In this document: piece after piece, positions 24,052 to 34,664 of the stretch
Layout of the letters: the number at the start of each line of letters is the position of its first letter
Numbering within the stretch: the first letter of the stretch is position 1
Origin: Nitzschia sp. DOCU1
Lineage: Eukaryota; Bacillariophyta; Bacillariophyceae; Bacillariales; Bacillariaceae
NCBI GenBank assembly: GCA_951394045.1
Contig: OX595988.1
Location: 1,574,501 to 1,638,500 of the forward strand
Direction of reading: 5' to 3'
DNA: 64,000 bases
The notes under the pieces: model-generated
What the model saw: the letters and a program-made list of their open reading frames with translations, nothing else
What the model was told of the DNA's origin: nothing
Databases searched by the model: none
Translations under genes and position numbers: made by a program

Positions 24052-24672
24052 CTATAGACTCTTGTGTTCGTATTTGGCACCATTCAATTCAGAGAGAGCC
24101 CGACGCGTCGAGTAAACGTCCCATAGCAAAATCGACGATCCCAGCAATGTCACAACATTTCCAAATACAAGCCCCAGATGAAAATGTTCCACGTCTTGAT
24201 CAAAGACACCCACGACCCACAGCACCAGCGGTAGAATGTGCAATGCGATTGCTGCAGCAAAAAGTGGGGTCTTCCAAAATGCCACGAATAATGGAGAAGG
24301 ACCATAGTCATCCTCCTCCGAATCGAAATGTTGCCGAGGATAATTCATAGATCGTGATAATCGAATCGACAACCCATGAGTCCCACACGAGACAATGGCA
24401 TGAGTCCAACAGGAAGCCAGGCGCTTGGAACACTCGTCGTGACATAAAAACGGGTACACCAACAAGCTGGTTACCATGGCAAAACCGCCAACGGCGGCAA
24501 AGGCCTTTTGAAAGAGTTCTGACTGTTTGCGAGCATCTTCTTGCAAGGAATGGATCAAGTCGTCTTGATCATCCGTGTCCATCATGGCATCGTCTTCTTC
24601 GTCTGACGACGACGGTGTCACTCCGTTGGTGGCCTCGGGCCGTTCGGTCGGGCTTCTGCCTCTTCGGCGCAT
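24052..24672 (-). CDS. small multi-pass membrane protein of unknown function
   Basis: A single exon of 206 residues starts at the ATG at 24670-24672; the longer frame begins at a TTG. The first 45 residues are basic then acidic (RRRGRSPTER, then SSSDEEDD). Three or four hydrophobic segments follow, around AAVGGFAMVTSLLVYPFLC, HAIVSCGTHGLSI, PLFAAAIALHILPLVLWVVG and LGLVFGNVVTLLGSSILLW. A short basic tail ends the protein. I do not recognise the family. The topology with a cytosolic acidic N-terminus is plausible. It lacks a cleaved signal peptide or plastid motif. Confidence 0.65.
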   Translation of the reverse strand: MRRRGRSPTERPEATNGVTPSSSDEEDDAMMDTDDQDDLIHSLQEDARKQSELFQKAFAAVGGFAMVTSLLVYPFLCHDECSKRLASCWTHAIVSCGTHGLSIRLSRSMNYPRQHFDSEEDDYGPSPLFVAFWKTPLFAAAIALHILPLVLWVVGVFDQDVEHFHLGLVFGNVVTLLGSSILLWDVYSTRRALSELNGAKYEHKSL

Positions 24673-25354
24673 TGCTCGTCGCAAGACTGTGGTTAATCAC
24701 CCCAAGCAAGAGAGGCACTTGTACAAGGCAGGTTCATGCAACTTAAAAGGGAAGAATGGCTTGTGTTTATACGAGCCTATGGTCGAGAATTTGCTCTGGC
24801 AAGTGAGAAGAAGCAAAAGAACGAGGCTTTGCCGTGCAAAGTTCTGTTGGCAACGAAGGCAAGAGGAGGAGGCAGGCAACCAGGAGTTTGACCAAGACGA
24901 CTCAAATCATGCGACGACGACCATGTCGAAAGGAGTGAGTGTCGAGATGAGCGTCTCTACGTACGAACCTTCACGAAATCCTCTGTACGATAGATAGTTA
25001 AAGGAGGTAGAAGAGTACGCACTCTCCAAGCTCTAGAAGTAGAGAGGTGATGTGATAATAAATCCACACAGAAGGCAAAAGCTCTGGTAGCTGACTACCT
25101 AGCGTAGTGCCGGTAGGTCTACTCGGAATAGTTGTTTGTTTGCACAGGCATGTCAGACAAGATCGTTCTTCTAATATTTCTTCTACATTCATTCATGAAT
25201 GAGATGCTATTGTACAACAAGAACGAAAAACCAAGACATCTTCCATACGATCAGTGTAGAAACATCTCCCAGCTTTTCGACATAACATAGTCAGTTCTCT
25301 CTTCGTTGATAACGCCCTCGATTAGTTCGACAAGTATACCCCACAAATGCATCT
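24673..25354. other. intergenic, nothing recognised
   Basis: Separates two minus-strand genes. A plus-strand frame of 140 codons (24575-24997) overlaps the start of the membrane-protein gene and shows no domain. Confidence 0.4.
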
Positions 25355-26311
25355 TTAGATGGCAACAGCTTCAGCAGCTGCCTTGGCTGCAGCTTCAACT
25401 GCCGCCTTGGTAGCTTCCTCTTCTACCTTGGCAGATTCGTCCGCGGCCTCCGAACCATCGTCTTTAGTTTGTGCACCAGAAGTCTCTGAGGCTGCGTCGC
25501 TTCGGGAGTCCGACTTCTTTTGACGCGAGACGGCAGCTCGTTCACGGCGCTTGCGGTTCTTAGCTTCGAGTTCTTCCGGAGTCAAGCGCTGGTAGCGCTC
25601 GCGTTCCAGCTTGGCACGACGAGCATTGCGTTCCTTGGCCGATTCCGTAGCGAGCGAGTGGTATCGACTTCGCTCGCGTTCCCGACGGCGTTGACGAGAG
25701 TTTTCGCTTTGGCGGTGGTACTGCTCCCGACGCTTGGCGTTGTACACTTGACGCTGATCGGGAGTCATGGCAGCATATCGCTGACGATCCTTCTGCCGAC
25801 GTGCCGCCAACTGATCTTCATGAGACTGAGACTTCTTGGCGGGCTTGTTCTCGGCGGCCTCCTCTTCAAGAGTCTTTTCACGGTAACGCTTGCGGCGCTG
25901 TTCGTTCTTCTTGGCCTGGTTAGCTTGAGCCTCCTCGTCGGTCTTAACAGCCAATGCAGCTGCAGTGGCATCATCGGTGGCTGAAAAGACGAAAGAAAAT
26001 ATGTGAGCTCAAGGATGCAACATCGCCATAGTACCTCCTGATATAATATTTACCATCAACGGACACAGCCGCCGCAACAGCGGCCGCTGCAGCTTCGGCA
26101 ATCATGGCGCTGGTTTCTGTACAAAAGACACATAGAGGCACAGCAGTTAGAAAGGATTCCGACGTTCTACAGAAGCATCGGAACAAAAGCATCAAGTGAA
26201 CATACCATTGTCTTCTGCCACAGTGGCGGCAGCGGCAGCGGCGGCCGCTTCGGCAGCAACATCTTTGACCTGCTCGTCATCGTCTTTTACATTGTCTTCG
26301 GTCTCGCTCAT
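25355..26311 (-). CDS. basic repeat protein, STPR-like, alanine-rich
   Basis: Three exons on the complement: 26206-26311, 26054-26116 and 25355-25980 (264 residues), all joined in phase 1. The first exon starts at the ATG at 26309-26311 (MSETEDNVKDDDE). Exons 1 and 2 give short acidic and polyalanine stretches. Exon 3 gives a long, very basic helical region in which tyrosine-led units recur about every 19-23 residues, for example YAAMTPDQRQVYNAKRREQ and YQRLTPEELEAKNRKRRER. This looks like the 23-residue STPR repeat, a DNA-binding repeat first described in the silkworm factor FMBP-1. The C-terminus returns to acidic and alanine-rich sequence. A nuclear, nucleic-acid-binding role is inferred from the basic repeat. 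A DNA-independent coiled-coil role cannot be excluded. Confidence 0.7.
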
Positions 26312-27347
26312 TTTTTCGATCGGAGGATGATGTATCTTCTCAAAATGGTCTGTTCGTCTCTTGTCACTATGGTCAGTGCTTCGAGAGTCAAAAAGTGTGA
26401 TGTGGTCTGCCTGTTGTCGACTGTTGAGTTGCATGCCTTTCCTTCCTTCGTCCGGAGAGTTTTGTGCAGTCTTCGACGGGTTTCTGTCTGTCGTCGCCTG
26501 CATGGAGCAGTGCGTTGCACGTCGTCCGTCGTTTGGATGGTCGCTTTTGGCATCCGCGGGGCAATGCCAGGCTTCGTTTCGAAATTTCTCCGTGGGAGTT
26601 GGTATGATTTGTACAGGAACGAACACCAAGTTTCGAATTGAAACCGGAGTCCGAGTACCAGCTCTACAAAAAGTCTACGACGGATTGGCATCAATGGCGT
26701 TATGATGCGGTTGAATCCACCGTACTGTCTGTCTGTCCGACTCGCCGACCGGCCCGAATCTTCAACGCCGTGTGCTGACGTCGACTTCATTGGGGGCAAT
26801 TGAAGGGGCAATTACGTACTGTAGGACATTCTCTCTTAGGCATTATGTGTAACTTGGGGGAAGGAGTAAGTATGTACATAACGGCGAAGGATAGTGTTCT
26901 CAAGGACATTGCAGATGTTCCACGGCAGATATTCGTTTTCCAGCAATCGAACAACTGTTTGCGATCATATCTTCATAGATACATACCCGAATCCCGCAAT
27001 GTCGAAGTCCGTTTTGTTGGCACGCAACTACATGGTCTGTTTTCATCAGAACCCCTGAAGCCTCTGGTGTGACAAGCCATTATTATGCATACTTGAGCTC
27101 TACGGGATAATTTCTCCTCTGGCCACCGGGGTGTCCAATGAAAAGGGGGAAGGTGGCGTTCCGAGCAAAGCGTGAAGAGATCTCCCGCCACCCATCGGTG
27201 CCTCGTCGAGGAACGGAGGCGAAGCGAAAGAATACTGTAGATGTCGTCCAGATTTCGGACACACCTCTCCACCAGCTAGCAACGTCGTGCATCTTCATTC
27301 GTCGACATCATATTCTGGTGGATGCTTGACATCACAAAATCACATTG
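26312..27347. other. divergent intergenic region, nothing recognised
   Basis: Lies between the starts of the STPR-like gene (minus) and the PFK-2 gene (plus). Several frames of 60-167 codons occur on both strands, overlapping each other and without family patterns, so none is called. Both promoters should be here. Confidence 0.4.
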
Positions 27348-29328
27348 ATGATGGGTGCAGAACCGAATAGTAACGAAAATGGTGCTGGCCGCAAGGCCGA
27401 CTACTATAACAGTGGATCTACGGAGCCGGCGGAGACCAGCCAACTTGTTCTGAATCGACTGGAGGCGGTAAGTGAACATTCTCGAGCTCTTTCCCTTTGG
27501 CGCGATAGAAATCGGTCTAATGCAACATTAAATCCGCAGAGACGCAAGTTGACAAAGAACTCGAATCGTTTGGTGATTGTTTTGGTGGGACTTCCGGCCA
27601 GAGGTAAATCATTTGTTGCTAGGAAGTTGTTAAATTTTCTGGAGTGGTATGGGTGTTCCTGTAAGATTTTTAATGTTGGGAAATACCGGCGCATGGCCCA
27701 TGCAGAAGCAACAGCTTCCGCCTCTGGGGCGTGCGATGCTAACTTCTTTGACAGTAATAACAAGGAAGCTGCTGCCTTGCGTGAAAAGGTTGCCGAGATT
27801 GCTCTGAGGGAAATGCTTCGCTGGTTAGACGACGAAGAAGGAAACGACAACGAAGACGAAAAGGAAATGGATGCGAGTCGCAAAAACTTTGCATCAAGCT
27901 TTGGGGCGGATGATAGGAGTGATCGTATTGCCATCTTTGATGCTACCAATTCAACTGACAAACGACGTCGATGGATTCTGGAAGAGTGCACTTCTCCAGC
28001 CAAACGTCCTGGAAAACCTACCGGATGTGTGTTTGTAGAATCGATTTGTGACGACAATGAATTGCTCATGGAGAATTTCAGATTTAAGATCTCCAACAGT
28101 CCCGACTATCAGGGCATGGATGAAGCAGTAGCTCTGGCAGACTTGAAAGCGAGAGTTGACAAGTATGAAGCGCAGTACGAGACGATCACGGACGACTCAT
28201 TGTCCTACATCAAAATTTTCAATCTTTCCACGAAGTTATTGGTGAACCATATTTACGGCAGAATGTCCAAAGTGATTGTTCCTGCCCTGATGGCTTGGAA
28301 CATAGGCACTCGACCGATTTTCCTCTGCCGTCCTGGTCAGACATTGTCGGACATGGCCAACGGCGATGATCAAACGTCGTCGTCCAATAACCTCAACGAC
28401 AGTGCCATCTTGAACATGTCTATTCACAGTCAAAAGCGTTTGTTGCGAGGAGATCGACTGGGACCTTCAGGAAAAAGGTTCTCGGATGCGCTTTACGACT
28501 TTGTCTTTGAAGAAGGAATGGATTTTTTGCTCAAGCGAACTAGTATTATGGACATGGCGCAGACAGGGACCTCTGTAAGTGGATTGGCAGGTTTCTCGCA
28601 TCAGGACCCGGGAAGTCGCCATCCACCATTCCCGTTAAAGATTTTTACCAGTACGATGCCACGTGCTCATGAGACTGTGCGCTGGGAGGAGTACGATTTC
28701 AAATGGGAAGAGCTTTCGAATCTCAATCCCTTGGACAAGGGCGACTTTGTTGGAAAGGAGCTTGAAGAGGTACAAGAGACCCACCCGTCGTGGTACCAAA
28801 AGCTGGAGAAGAATCCGTTCTCAACGAGGTGAGTAGGCTTGGATTCGAGCAAGCAGAGTGGCTTTTACCAGACATTTTCTAACCTGCCTGACCAGATTCC
28901 CTGGTGGCGAGTCGTACAAGGACCTGATCAAACGCCTCGAGTCGGTGGTTGTCGATATGGAGCAGCAGGTCATCCCTACCTTAATTGTCAGTCATGTCAG
29001 TGTACTTCAGGTTCTAATTGCATATTTTCGAAAGTCCCCTGTCAGGGATTGCATGCACATTGAGGTTCCCCTTCACACTGTTCTAAAGTTCACGCCAGCT
29101 CGTGGCGGGGGTTGGACAGAGACGCAAGTTCCTTTGATGCCTACTACTCTCCAAAGAACGGTCTCAGATGTAAACGATTTTCAGTTTGAAGGTGTCGATG
29201 TCTTGGGTCACAGTCAAGGATCTGCAGCCAGTCACCCATCGCCCGTTTCACCAATCTGGGGAGATCACATGAGAAAATCCAGCAGCATGTCGCTTGGAGG
29301 GAGCAGCGGCCGCGTCGCGTCAGGCTAG
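27348..29328 (+). CDS. 6-phosphofructo-2-kinase with degenerate FBPase-2 half
   Basis: Exons 27348-28828 and 28896-29328 give 637 residues (phase 2, GTGAGT...GACCAG). The start is the ATG at 27348 (or 27351). The kinase half has the Walker A loop GLPARGKSF and the following IFNVGKYRR, IAIFDATNSTDKRRR and CDDNELL..N motifs that make fructose 2,6-bisphosphate from fructose 6-phosphate and ATP. The other half has the phosphoglycerate-mutase-like fold, but the catalytic RHG is RPG (LCRPGQT, around 28324-28338). The glutamate of the family's CEEM motif is also missing in the aligned GDFVGKEL. The second histidine survives in IVSHVSVLQVL. Kinase activity is therefore expected and phosphatase activity doubtful. 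A 60-residue Ser/Gly-rich tail follows. No carbohydrate-binding domain of the plant type is present. The cytosol is the likely site. Confidence 0.88.
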
Positions 29329-29783
29329 TTTTTAGAGAACGGCGTTGGGCCCCCTTTTTGAGAGCAGCCATACTTGAGTTAATATACGGGCTCGTAGTGT
29401 ACAATTGCATTGTTAATTTTCTATTATACATAGAATTTTGGTTGTTTGAAATCACAGTTGCTTCCTCTGCTTTCGTTGTCCCTGTACTATCTGAAATGAT
29501 CTCCCGTCGCCAACTCAACGTCGTAAAGTCGGGTCAAAGTAATCGAAACCTTGACGTCACGCCTCATTCGTATGACACATACGTACGCAAAGGCAGGGTT
29601 CAAATATCCACAAGGAAATTCGCCGGGGTCCAGAAGAACTTCCAAGAGGTTGAGTTGTCGTTCTGATTGCCAGCGTTGTCATTTTAATGTGGCAGAAAGA
29701 AGTTATTCTTGTCGATTGCACCTCCCCCCCCCCCCCTTGAAAGTTTCTTCAGTGTTTTGAAAGCTGGTTAATAGGTTTCCGTC
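29329..29783. other. short intergenic region with a C13 run
   Basis: Separates two plus-strand genes. A run of 13 cytosines lies at 29724-29736, about 50 bases before the next start codon, so it may be in its leader. The 102-codon open frame at 29358-29666 has no signature and is not called. Confidence 0.45.
29724..29736. repeat. C13 homopolymer run
   Basis: Thirteen consecutive cytosines upstream of the phosphotransferase start. Prone to length change and to sequencing error. Confidence 0.9.
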
Positions 29784-31087
29784 ATGGTGATTGAGATCTT
29801 CATCAAGCTCTTTGCTCTGGTCGACTCGATCGTGGAGCTTTACCTGGGCACGGTCATTAAACCGTTCTTGAGCCTTCACGAAACGTTCTATGCGGCGTTG
29901 AACAAGACTCTACGGAAGCTTTTGGATGACAACAAATCGAAGATTGCCGACTGGTTCACTGCGAACTTTATCACATATGCTCGAACGGTGCTGGTCGTTC
30001 CGACGTTGTTGTTGCTAGCCTGGGGGCACACATTTCTTCCGAGTTTCATTGTCGTTTTGGTCGACTTTGGTGACTTTTTGGACGGAGTTGTGGCCCGATA
30101 CTGGGTGGATATCAAGAAGGAGCGTGAACAAGAAGAAGCCAGTAAGGACAAGGGTGGTTCGAGGCCTACTTCGCCCACCTCGGATGACGATAGTTTTGGT
30201 GCGTATCCCATGGGTCGCTTATTTTCGCAATCATCCTCCACGTGAAGGGGGCTCTCATTCTTCTATTTGTACATTTTCATACATCAGAAATTGTCACTAC
30301 GGGATCACCTCAAGCTCTGACTTCGTGGCAGGTGTCTCATTGGAACCGTACTTATGGTGGATTTGTCGACGCCGTTTGTGACAAAGCGTTTGTCGTACCC
30401 TGCTGGATTGCGCTGTTGCACACTGTACCAGCATCTGGATACTTGCGCTGGGCACAGTACTTGACTTTGCTCTTTTTGATTCTAGCCGAAGTAGCCAGTG
30501 GATGCATTCGTTTCCGCGCATACTTCACCTCGGTTGGAGTGCCGGCACCCAAGGTGGAAGGCCTTGACTTCTCTACCAGCGCTGTCAAGGCTGACCACGT
30601 CGGCAAGGCAAAGCAGACTTTTGAAATGGTGGGATCGGCTCTTTTCATTTTGCCGTTTACTCGTTATCTTGGTCTAGCCTTTTTGTTCCTTGCTGTTCCA
30701 TTGGCGTATGAATCGGTCCGACGCAAGGTCGTCGCACGGGTCATGTACGTGAATGGAAATAGTTTCGAAAAGTTGGATCACAAGGTGCTGAAATTTTTGA
30801 TGCAAGCCAAGGCCATGGGTTCCAAGCTGATTGTTGGATTTTCAGAAAAGAAAACCGACATGATTTTGACCACTTGTGCATGCAGTTGTGTTGATGAAGT
30901 CATTGCGGAGGCCCCCAAGAAGTTGGACCTCATGTTTTTAGAAAAGCAAGGGATTGACTTTGTCATTTCGTCGGTGGGAGATGAACAGTTTGTCACCGAC
31001 GAGACTTTGGGTGCGGGGCGTTGTTTAGCCATCGGGGAAGATGCCGTTGCACGGCCAATAAAGCCCAAGGACGAGAAGACGGACTAA
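29784..31087 (+). CDS. CDP-alcohol phosphotransferase fused to degenerate cytidylyltransferase-like domain
   Basis: Exons 29784-30198 and 30315-31087 (395 residues) join in phase 1, GTGCGT donor and TCAAG acceptor. The first part is a CDP-alcohol phosphatidyltransferase: NFITYARTVLVVP, then DFGDFLDGVVAR and, after a gap, YGGFVDAVCDK, which together give the D..DG..AR...G...D...D motif. The usual eight residues between AR and G are replaced by about 47, spanning a charged loop and the splice site. Several membrane helices follow. From about residue 280 the sequence resembles a cytidylyltransferase domain of the phosphoethanolamine/phosphocholine type (VMYVNG, QAKAMGSKLIVGF, VDEVIAEAPKKL, IDFVI) but lacks the HxGH and ISTT catalytic motifs. 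The expected role is phospholipid head-group transfer from a CDP-activated donor in ER or another membrane. Substrate is unknown. Confidence 0.8.
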
Positions 31088-31190
31088 GAAAACAGCTATG
31101 GTATCAACCAGGGCAGTGAAAGGGAACCTCGTCGTTAATTGTTACATACAACAAAGGAAACCCAAGGACAATATTAGCTATCGTTTATGA

Positions 31191-32694
31191 CTATACCAGC
31201 AATTGTGCTTTCATTGTTTTGCTTTTCTCCATGACGTGCTGTCTTGCCCAAGCGTCGCATTCCAGGATGTCCTCCAGTGTGACGTCCTTGACTTTGTGAT
31301 CCGCTTTGTGTGCCTCCATTGCTGACTCAACGAGCTTTGGTATGTCCAAGAAACCCAAACCTACATCCGCTCGGAACATTTCATTTGCGGCCTCGTTCGC
31401 TGCATTCAATACCGCCGTCATGGTGCCTCCGGCTCGCCCTGCAGCGTACGCCAAGGCGATGCAGGGGTATTTTTCGTGATCGGGCTTCATAAAGGTCATT
31501 TTGGACACCTCAGCCAAATCCAGGGGTCTGTACGGCATCTTCAATCTATGGGGCCACGAGACCGAGTAGACCAAGGGAAGACGCATATCTGCCCAGCCTA
31601 ATTGTGCAATACAGGATGTATCTTGTGTTTCAACCATGGAGTGGACGATGGACTGTGGGTGAATGACAACATCAATGTCGTCGTAGCTAGCGCCGAATAG
31701 GTAGTGCGCCTCGATGACCTGGAACGACGGGAAAGTTAGTTTTCAGCGTTACAGAAAAGGCCATGGCCGAACCACAGAAAAAATAGCTTACCTCTAGCCC
31801 TTTGTTCATCATGGTTGCACTATCCAATGTGATCTTGGCTCCCATGTCCCAGTTGGGGTGAGTGGTCGCCTTGGCTTGCACAGTCCTTGGGTCTTCTTCG
31901 CACATTTTGAAGAGTTCGTCCTTGGTCAAATCTCGGAAGGCACCACCCGATGCTGTCAAGATAACTCTTCGTAGTCCTCCCTGGGGAACTCCCTGTAAGC
32001 ACTGAAAGATGGCACTATGTTCACTGTCGGCAGGCAACATGTTGATGCCATATTCCTTGACCAGGGGGTTGATAACGGGTCCTCCACTGATCAACGTTTC
32101 CTTGTTAGCCAGGGCGATATCTTTCTTGAGTTTGATAGCTTCAATCGTTGGCTTGAGACCAGCAGCTCCCACAATTCCGGTCACAACCGTGTCGGCGCTC
32201 GCAATCGTGGCAGCAGCCAAGATACCTTCGTCACCAAACATAATCTCGGGCATGTCTTTGCAACCAGCTGCAGTCAGACGTTCCTTCAACTCTTCTGCGG
32301 CCTTTGCGGAGGACATACTGGCAATCTTAGGCTTGTACTTGAGGACTTGTTCAGCCATGAGCTTGGCGTTGGTTCCAGCCGACAGGGCATCAACGACAAA
32401 GTTGTCGGGGCACGCATCGACAATTTCTAGAGTTTGTGTTCCAATGGATCCAGTGGAGCCCAACAACGAAAGCCGCTTTTGGAAAGTGGCTCCTTCAAGG
32501 CTCTTTTCGAGGGTGAGACGGAGAGATGCCTCAGAGTTGACAGGAGCAGACGGCGCAATCCAGCCTTCACCGTTACCCTTGCTGCCAGAAAAGACATTGG
32601 CGGCCGTCGACAGACGAGAATTTGCATTCGAAGATGGGGCGAAACCGACGACGGGACCAGCCAATAAAATCGAAAAAGCCAAAGAGAGCTTCAT
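31191..32694 (-). CDS. DXR: 1-deoxy-D-xylulose 5-phosphate reductoisomerase, plastid
   Basis: Exons on the complement are 31792-32694 and 31191-31718 (476 residues), phase 0. The enzyme makes 2-C-methyl-D-erythritol 4-phosphate with NADPH, the first committed step of the plastid MEP route to isoprenoids, carotenoids and chlorophyll side chains. Seen motifs are the nucleotide loop LGSTGSIGTQTLEIV, ANKETLISGGP, ADSEHSAIFQCLQG, LTASGGAFR, the THPNWDMGAKITLDSATMMN block and GLEVIEAHYLFG made by the splice. The C-terminal helical domain is complete. The N-terminus is a signal peptide followed by VVGFAPSS, the phenylalanine-containing cleavage motif that sends diatom proteins across the plastid membranes. 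The stop codon lies 103 bases from that of the preceding gene on the other strand. Confidence 0.97.
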
Positions 32695-32981
32695 TTTGAA
32701 AGGGCTTTCTGGAAGACTTTCGGTGTGAGGGAGAATCGTTTTGTCCGACAGAACAACAACGGCGAAATGTGAAAGTAGTACCGAGCAATTGCTTTGAAGG
32801 AAGCCACGAGGAAGACGCCTCGTAGAGATGGGTCAGAGAACGAAAACGCAGCCATCGAAATGTGGCGCCGAGAAATCTGACGTTTGCAGTTCAACTTCCA
32901 GGTTACTTACTTACGAAGACCGGTAGCAACTTTGACTACTCCGACCATTCGACTTGAGCGCGCACGCGTGAAAATGAATGC

Positions 32982-34580
32982 ATGCATGTTCGACTAATGC
33001 GAGCAGAACTTTGGTTTGACAATGACGATCGAAACAACAACAACATCGTCGATAGCTCCGCTGAAGTTGCACTCGTCTCCACATTTTTGACGCTCTTCTG
33101 CTCAATAGTTGTTAGAGCCATGATCTCTAGTAATAGCAGCAGCATCCAGCAGAATGACCGCGTGGAAGCAATCGCTGCTGCCATTGCAGATCAACTTGCT
33201 GGCCTTTTCCCCGACGGATATTCCATCGACGACAATGACGACGACGAGAAGAGACGAAAACTCCAGGGATACTTGCAAAATCTCGCAATCAATGACCAGA
33301 GGGATTTGAGCCACAATAATGCTTTATTTGACCCTGATGAGTTGAAGAGCGCTATTCCCCTGGCTGTCAAGATGTGGAAGGACCTCCAAAAACAGGCAGC
33401 GCTGCAGGGCACATCGGGAACGTCTGCGGCCACCACGACAGTCGTCAAGTCCTTTTCTCTGCTGGATCAATTCAATAGCGGGGGATTCGGATTGATGCCC
33501 ATGGTTGATTTGGACGATCTACTAGTCGAAGCATCAACGATACCGGAACAACAGCAGCGACTCGAGAAACTACAAAAGATTCAGTATCTCGATGACATTC
33601 TTCCCGTATGGAAACAAGTGCAGGGGATGCTTTTTTCGGGTCTCGATAACAGAAACTCGCTTGGTGATGATATAATTGTAGCCAAGAAGGAATATCTGCG
33701 ACTTGCTCGAAAATGGTTCCACGAGGCGCGAATGTCCAGCGAGTATCTGGGGATTCAATATGACCTTTGCAACACCTTATCCAAATACATTGCACAGCTT
33801 ATTGAAGAGTCTGGCAAAAACGCACGAGATGATGAATGGACATTTGATGTACTCAAGAACTGGCAGGACATGTTTCTAGACCTGATGCAGCGCAATCAAT
33901 ACGTGGAGGAACTGATGAATGATGTCGAGTCTACGTTTTGGCATTGCCTGACCCAACCTACAGCATCACCACCGAGCACTACTGAGGGACAGAATACTGC
34001 TGCTTTCGGTATCTCCGTCCCTCATATAATGGCTCTGATTGATCCACAAGCTCATTGTTTCGCTTCATGGATCCATCACATTTCGCCAACAAACTTGGTA
34101 AATCTCTTGGAGAAGACGCCTCAAGTAGTGACATTGCTAGTCGAACGGGCAAGCAACACCGAGTCCTCTTCCAAAATTGACAAGGTCTTGTGTTGGTATT
34201 CCCTATCGATATTAACATTTATCTTGCTCAAGACACGAGTGGCATTGTTTCCTTGGCAGCTACTGATAAGAGAGAGCCCAAATGAAACGAACAATGTGGA
34301 CGATAGTGACGGTGAATCTCGTGCCGCTGCCATTGAACTTTTGTTGGATGTGTTCTGCGGAGGCCTCTTGGATGAGACTAGTAGCATGGGGCCCGTGTGG
34401 AGAAGATCGGTTTGCTGTCACGGAATAGAAGCTATCCTGAGTGGAAGTCGCCAGGAAGCTTTTGCGTCAAAGATCGTGGTCAAGGCGAAAACCGCCCTTG
34501 CTACTCTCAAATCTGACGGGGGAAACAATCGGGCAGCTGTAGAACAGCTGGAAGAAATTATCCAGACGGTCACAGATTGA
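32982..34580 (+). CDS. helical protein of unknown function
   Basis: An open frame of 532 codons without introns. The first ATG is at 32982; others are at 32997 and 33120 (MISSNSSS). The start at 33120 is attractive because the 46 residues before it include a hydrophobic stretch (VALVSTFLTLFCSIVVRA) that would otherwise be an N-terminal membrane segment or signal anchor. The rest is mostly alpha-helical, with acidic patches and tryptophan-containing helices (VWKQVQGMLF, EYLRLARKWFHEARMSSEYLG, DVLKNWQDMFLDLMQRN). It looks like a helical scaffold of HEAT or similar type, but I do not recognise a family. The codon use and lack of interruptions support a real gene. The stop lies 84 bases from the stop of the next gene on the other strand. 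Confidence 0.68.
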   Translation: MHVRLMRAELWFDNDDRNNNNIVDSSAEVALVSTFLTLFCSIVVRAMISSNSSSIQQNDRVEAIAAAIADQLAGLFPDGYSIDDNDDDEKRRKLQGYLQNLAINDQRDLSHNNALFDPDELKSAIPLAVKMWKDLQKQAALQGTSGTSAATTTVVKSFSLLDQFNSGGFGLMPMVDLDDLLVEASTIPEQQQRLEKLQKIQYLDDILPVWKQVQGMLFSGLDNRNSLGDDIIVAKKEYLRLARKWFHEARMSSEYLGIQYDLCNTLSKYIAQLIEESGKNARDDEWTFDVLKNWQDMFLDLMQRNQYVEELMNDVESTFWHCLTQPTASPPSTTEGQNTAAFGISVPHIMALIDPQAHCFASWIHHISPTNLVNLLEKTPQVVTLLVERASNTESSSKIDKVLCWYSLSILTFILLKTRVALFPWQLLIRESPNETNNVDDSDGESRAAAIELLLDVFCGGLLDETSSMGPVWRRSVCCHGIEAILSGSRQEAFASKIVVKAKTALATLKSDGGNNRAAVEQLEEIIQTVTD

Positions 34581-34664
34581 TATCGCGTGCGTCCAGTCAA
34601 CTACGAACGGGGCGTGACGGTATAGTCGAACAGCTAGAGTAAAGCATTCCTCTACTTTTACCTC

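Noticed and set aside
27404..28096. 230-codon minus-strand frame inside the PFK-2 gene
   Set aside because: The plus-strand frame matches the kinase; the minus frame has no motif.
32009..32728. 239-codon plus-strand frame antisense to DXR
   Set aside because: DXR motifs on the minus strand are unambiguous; this frame shows none.
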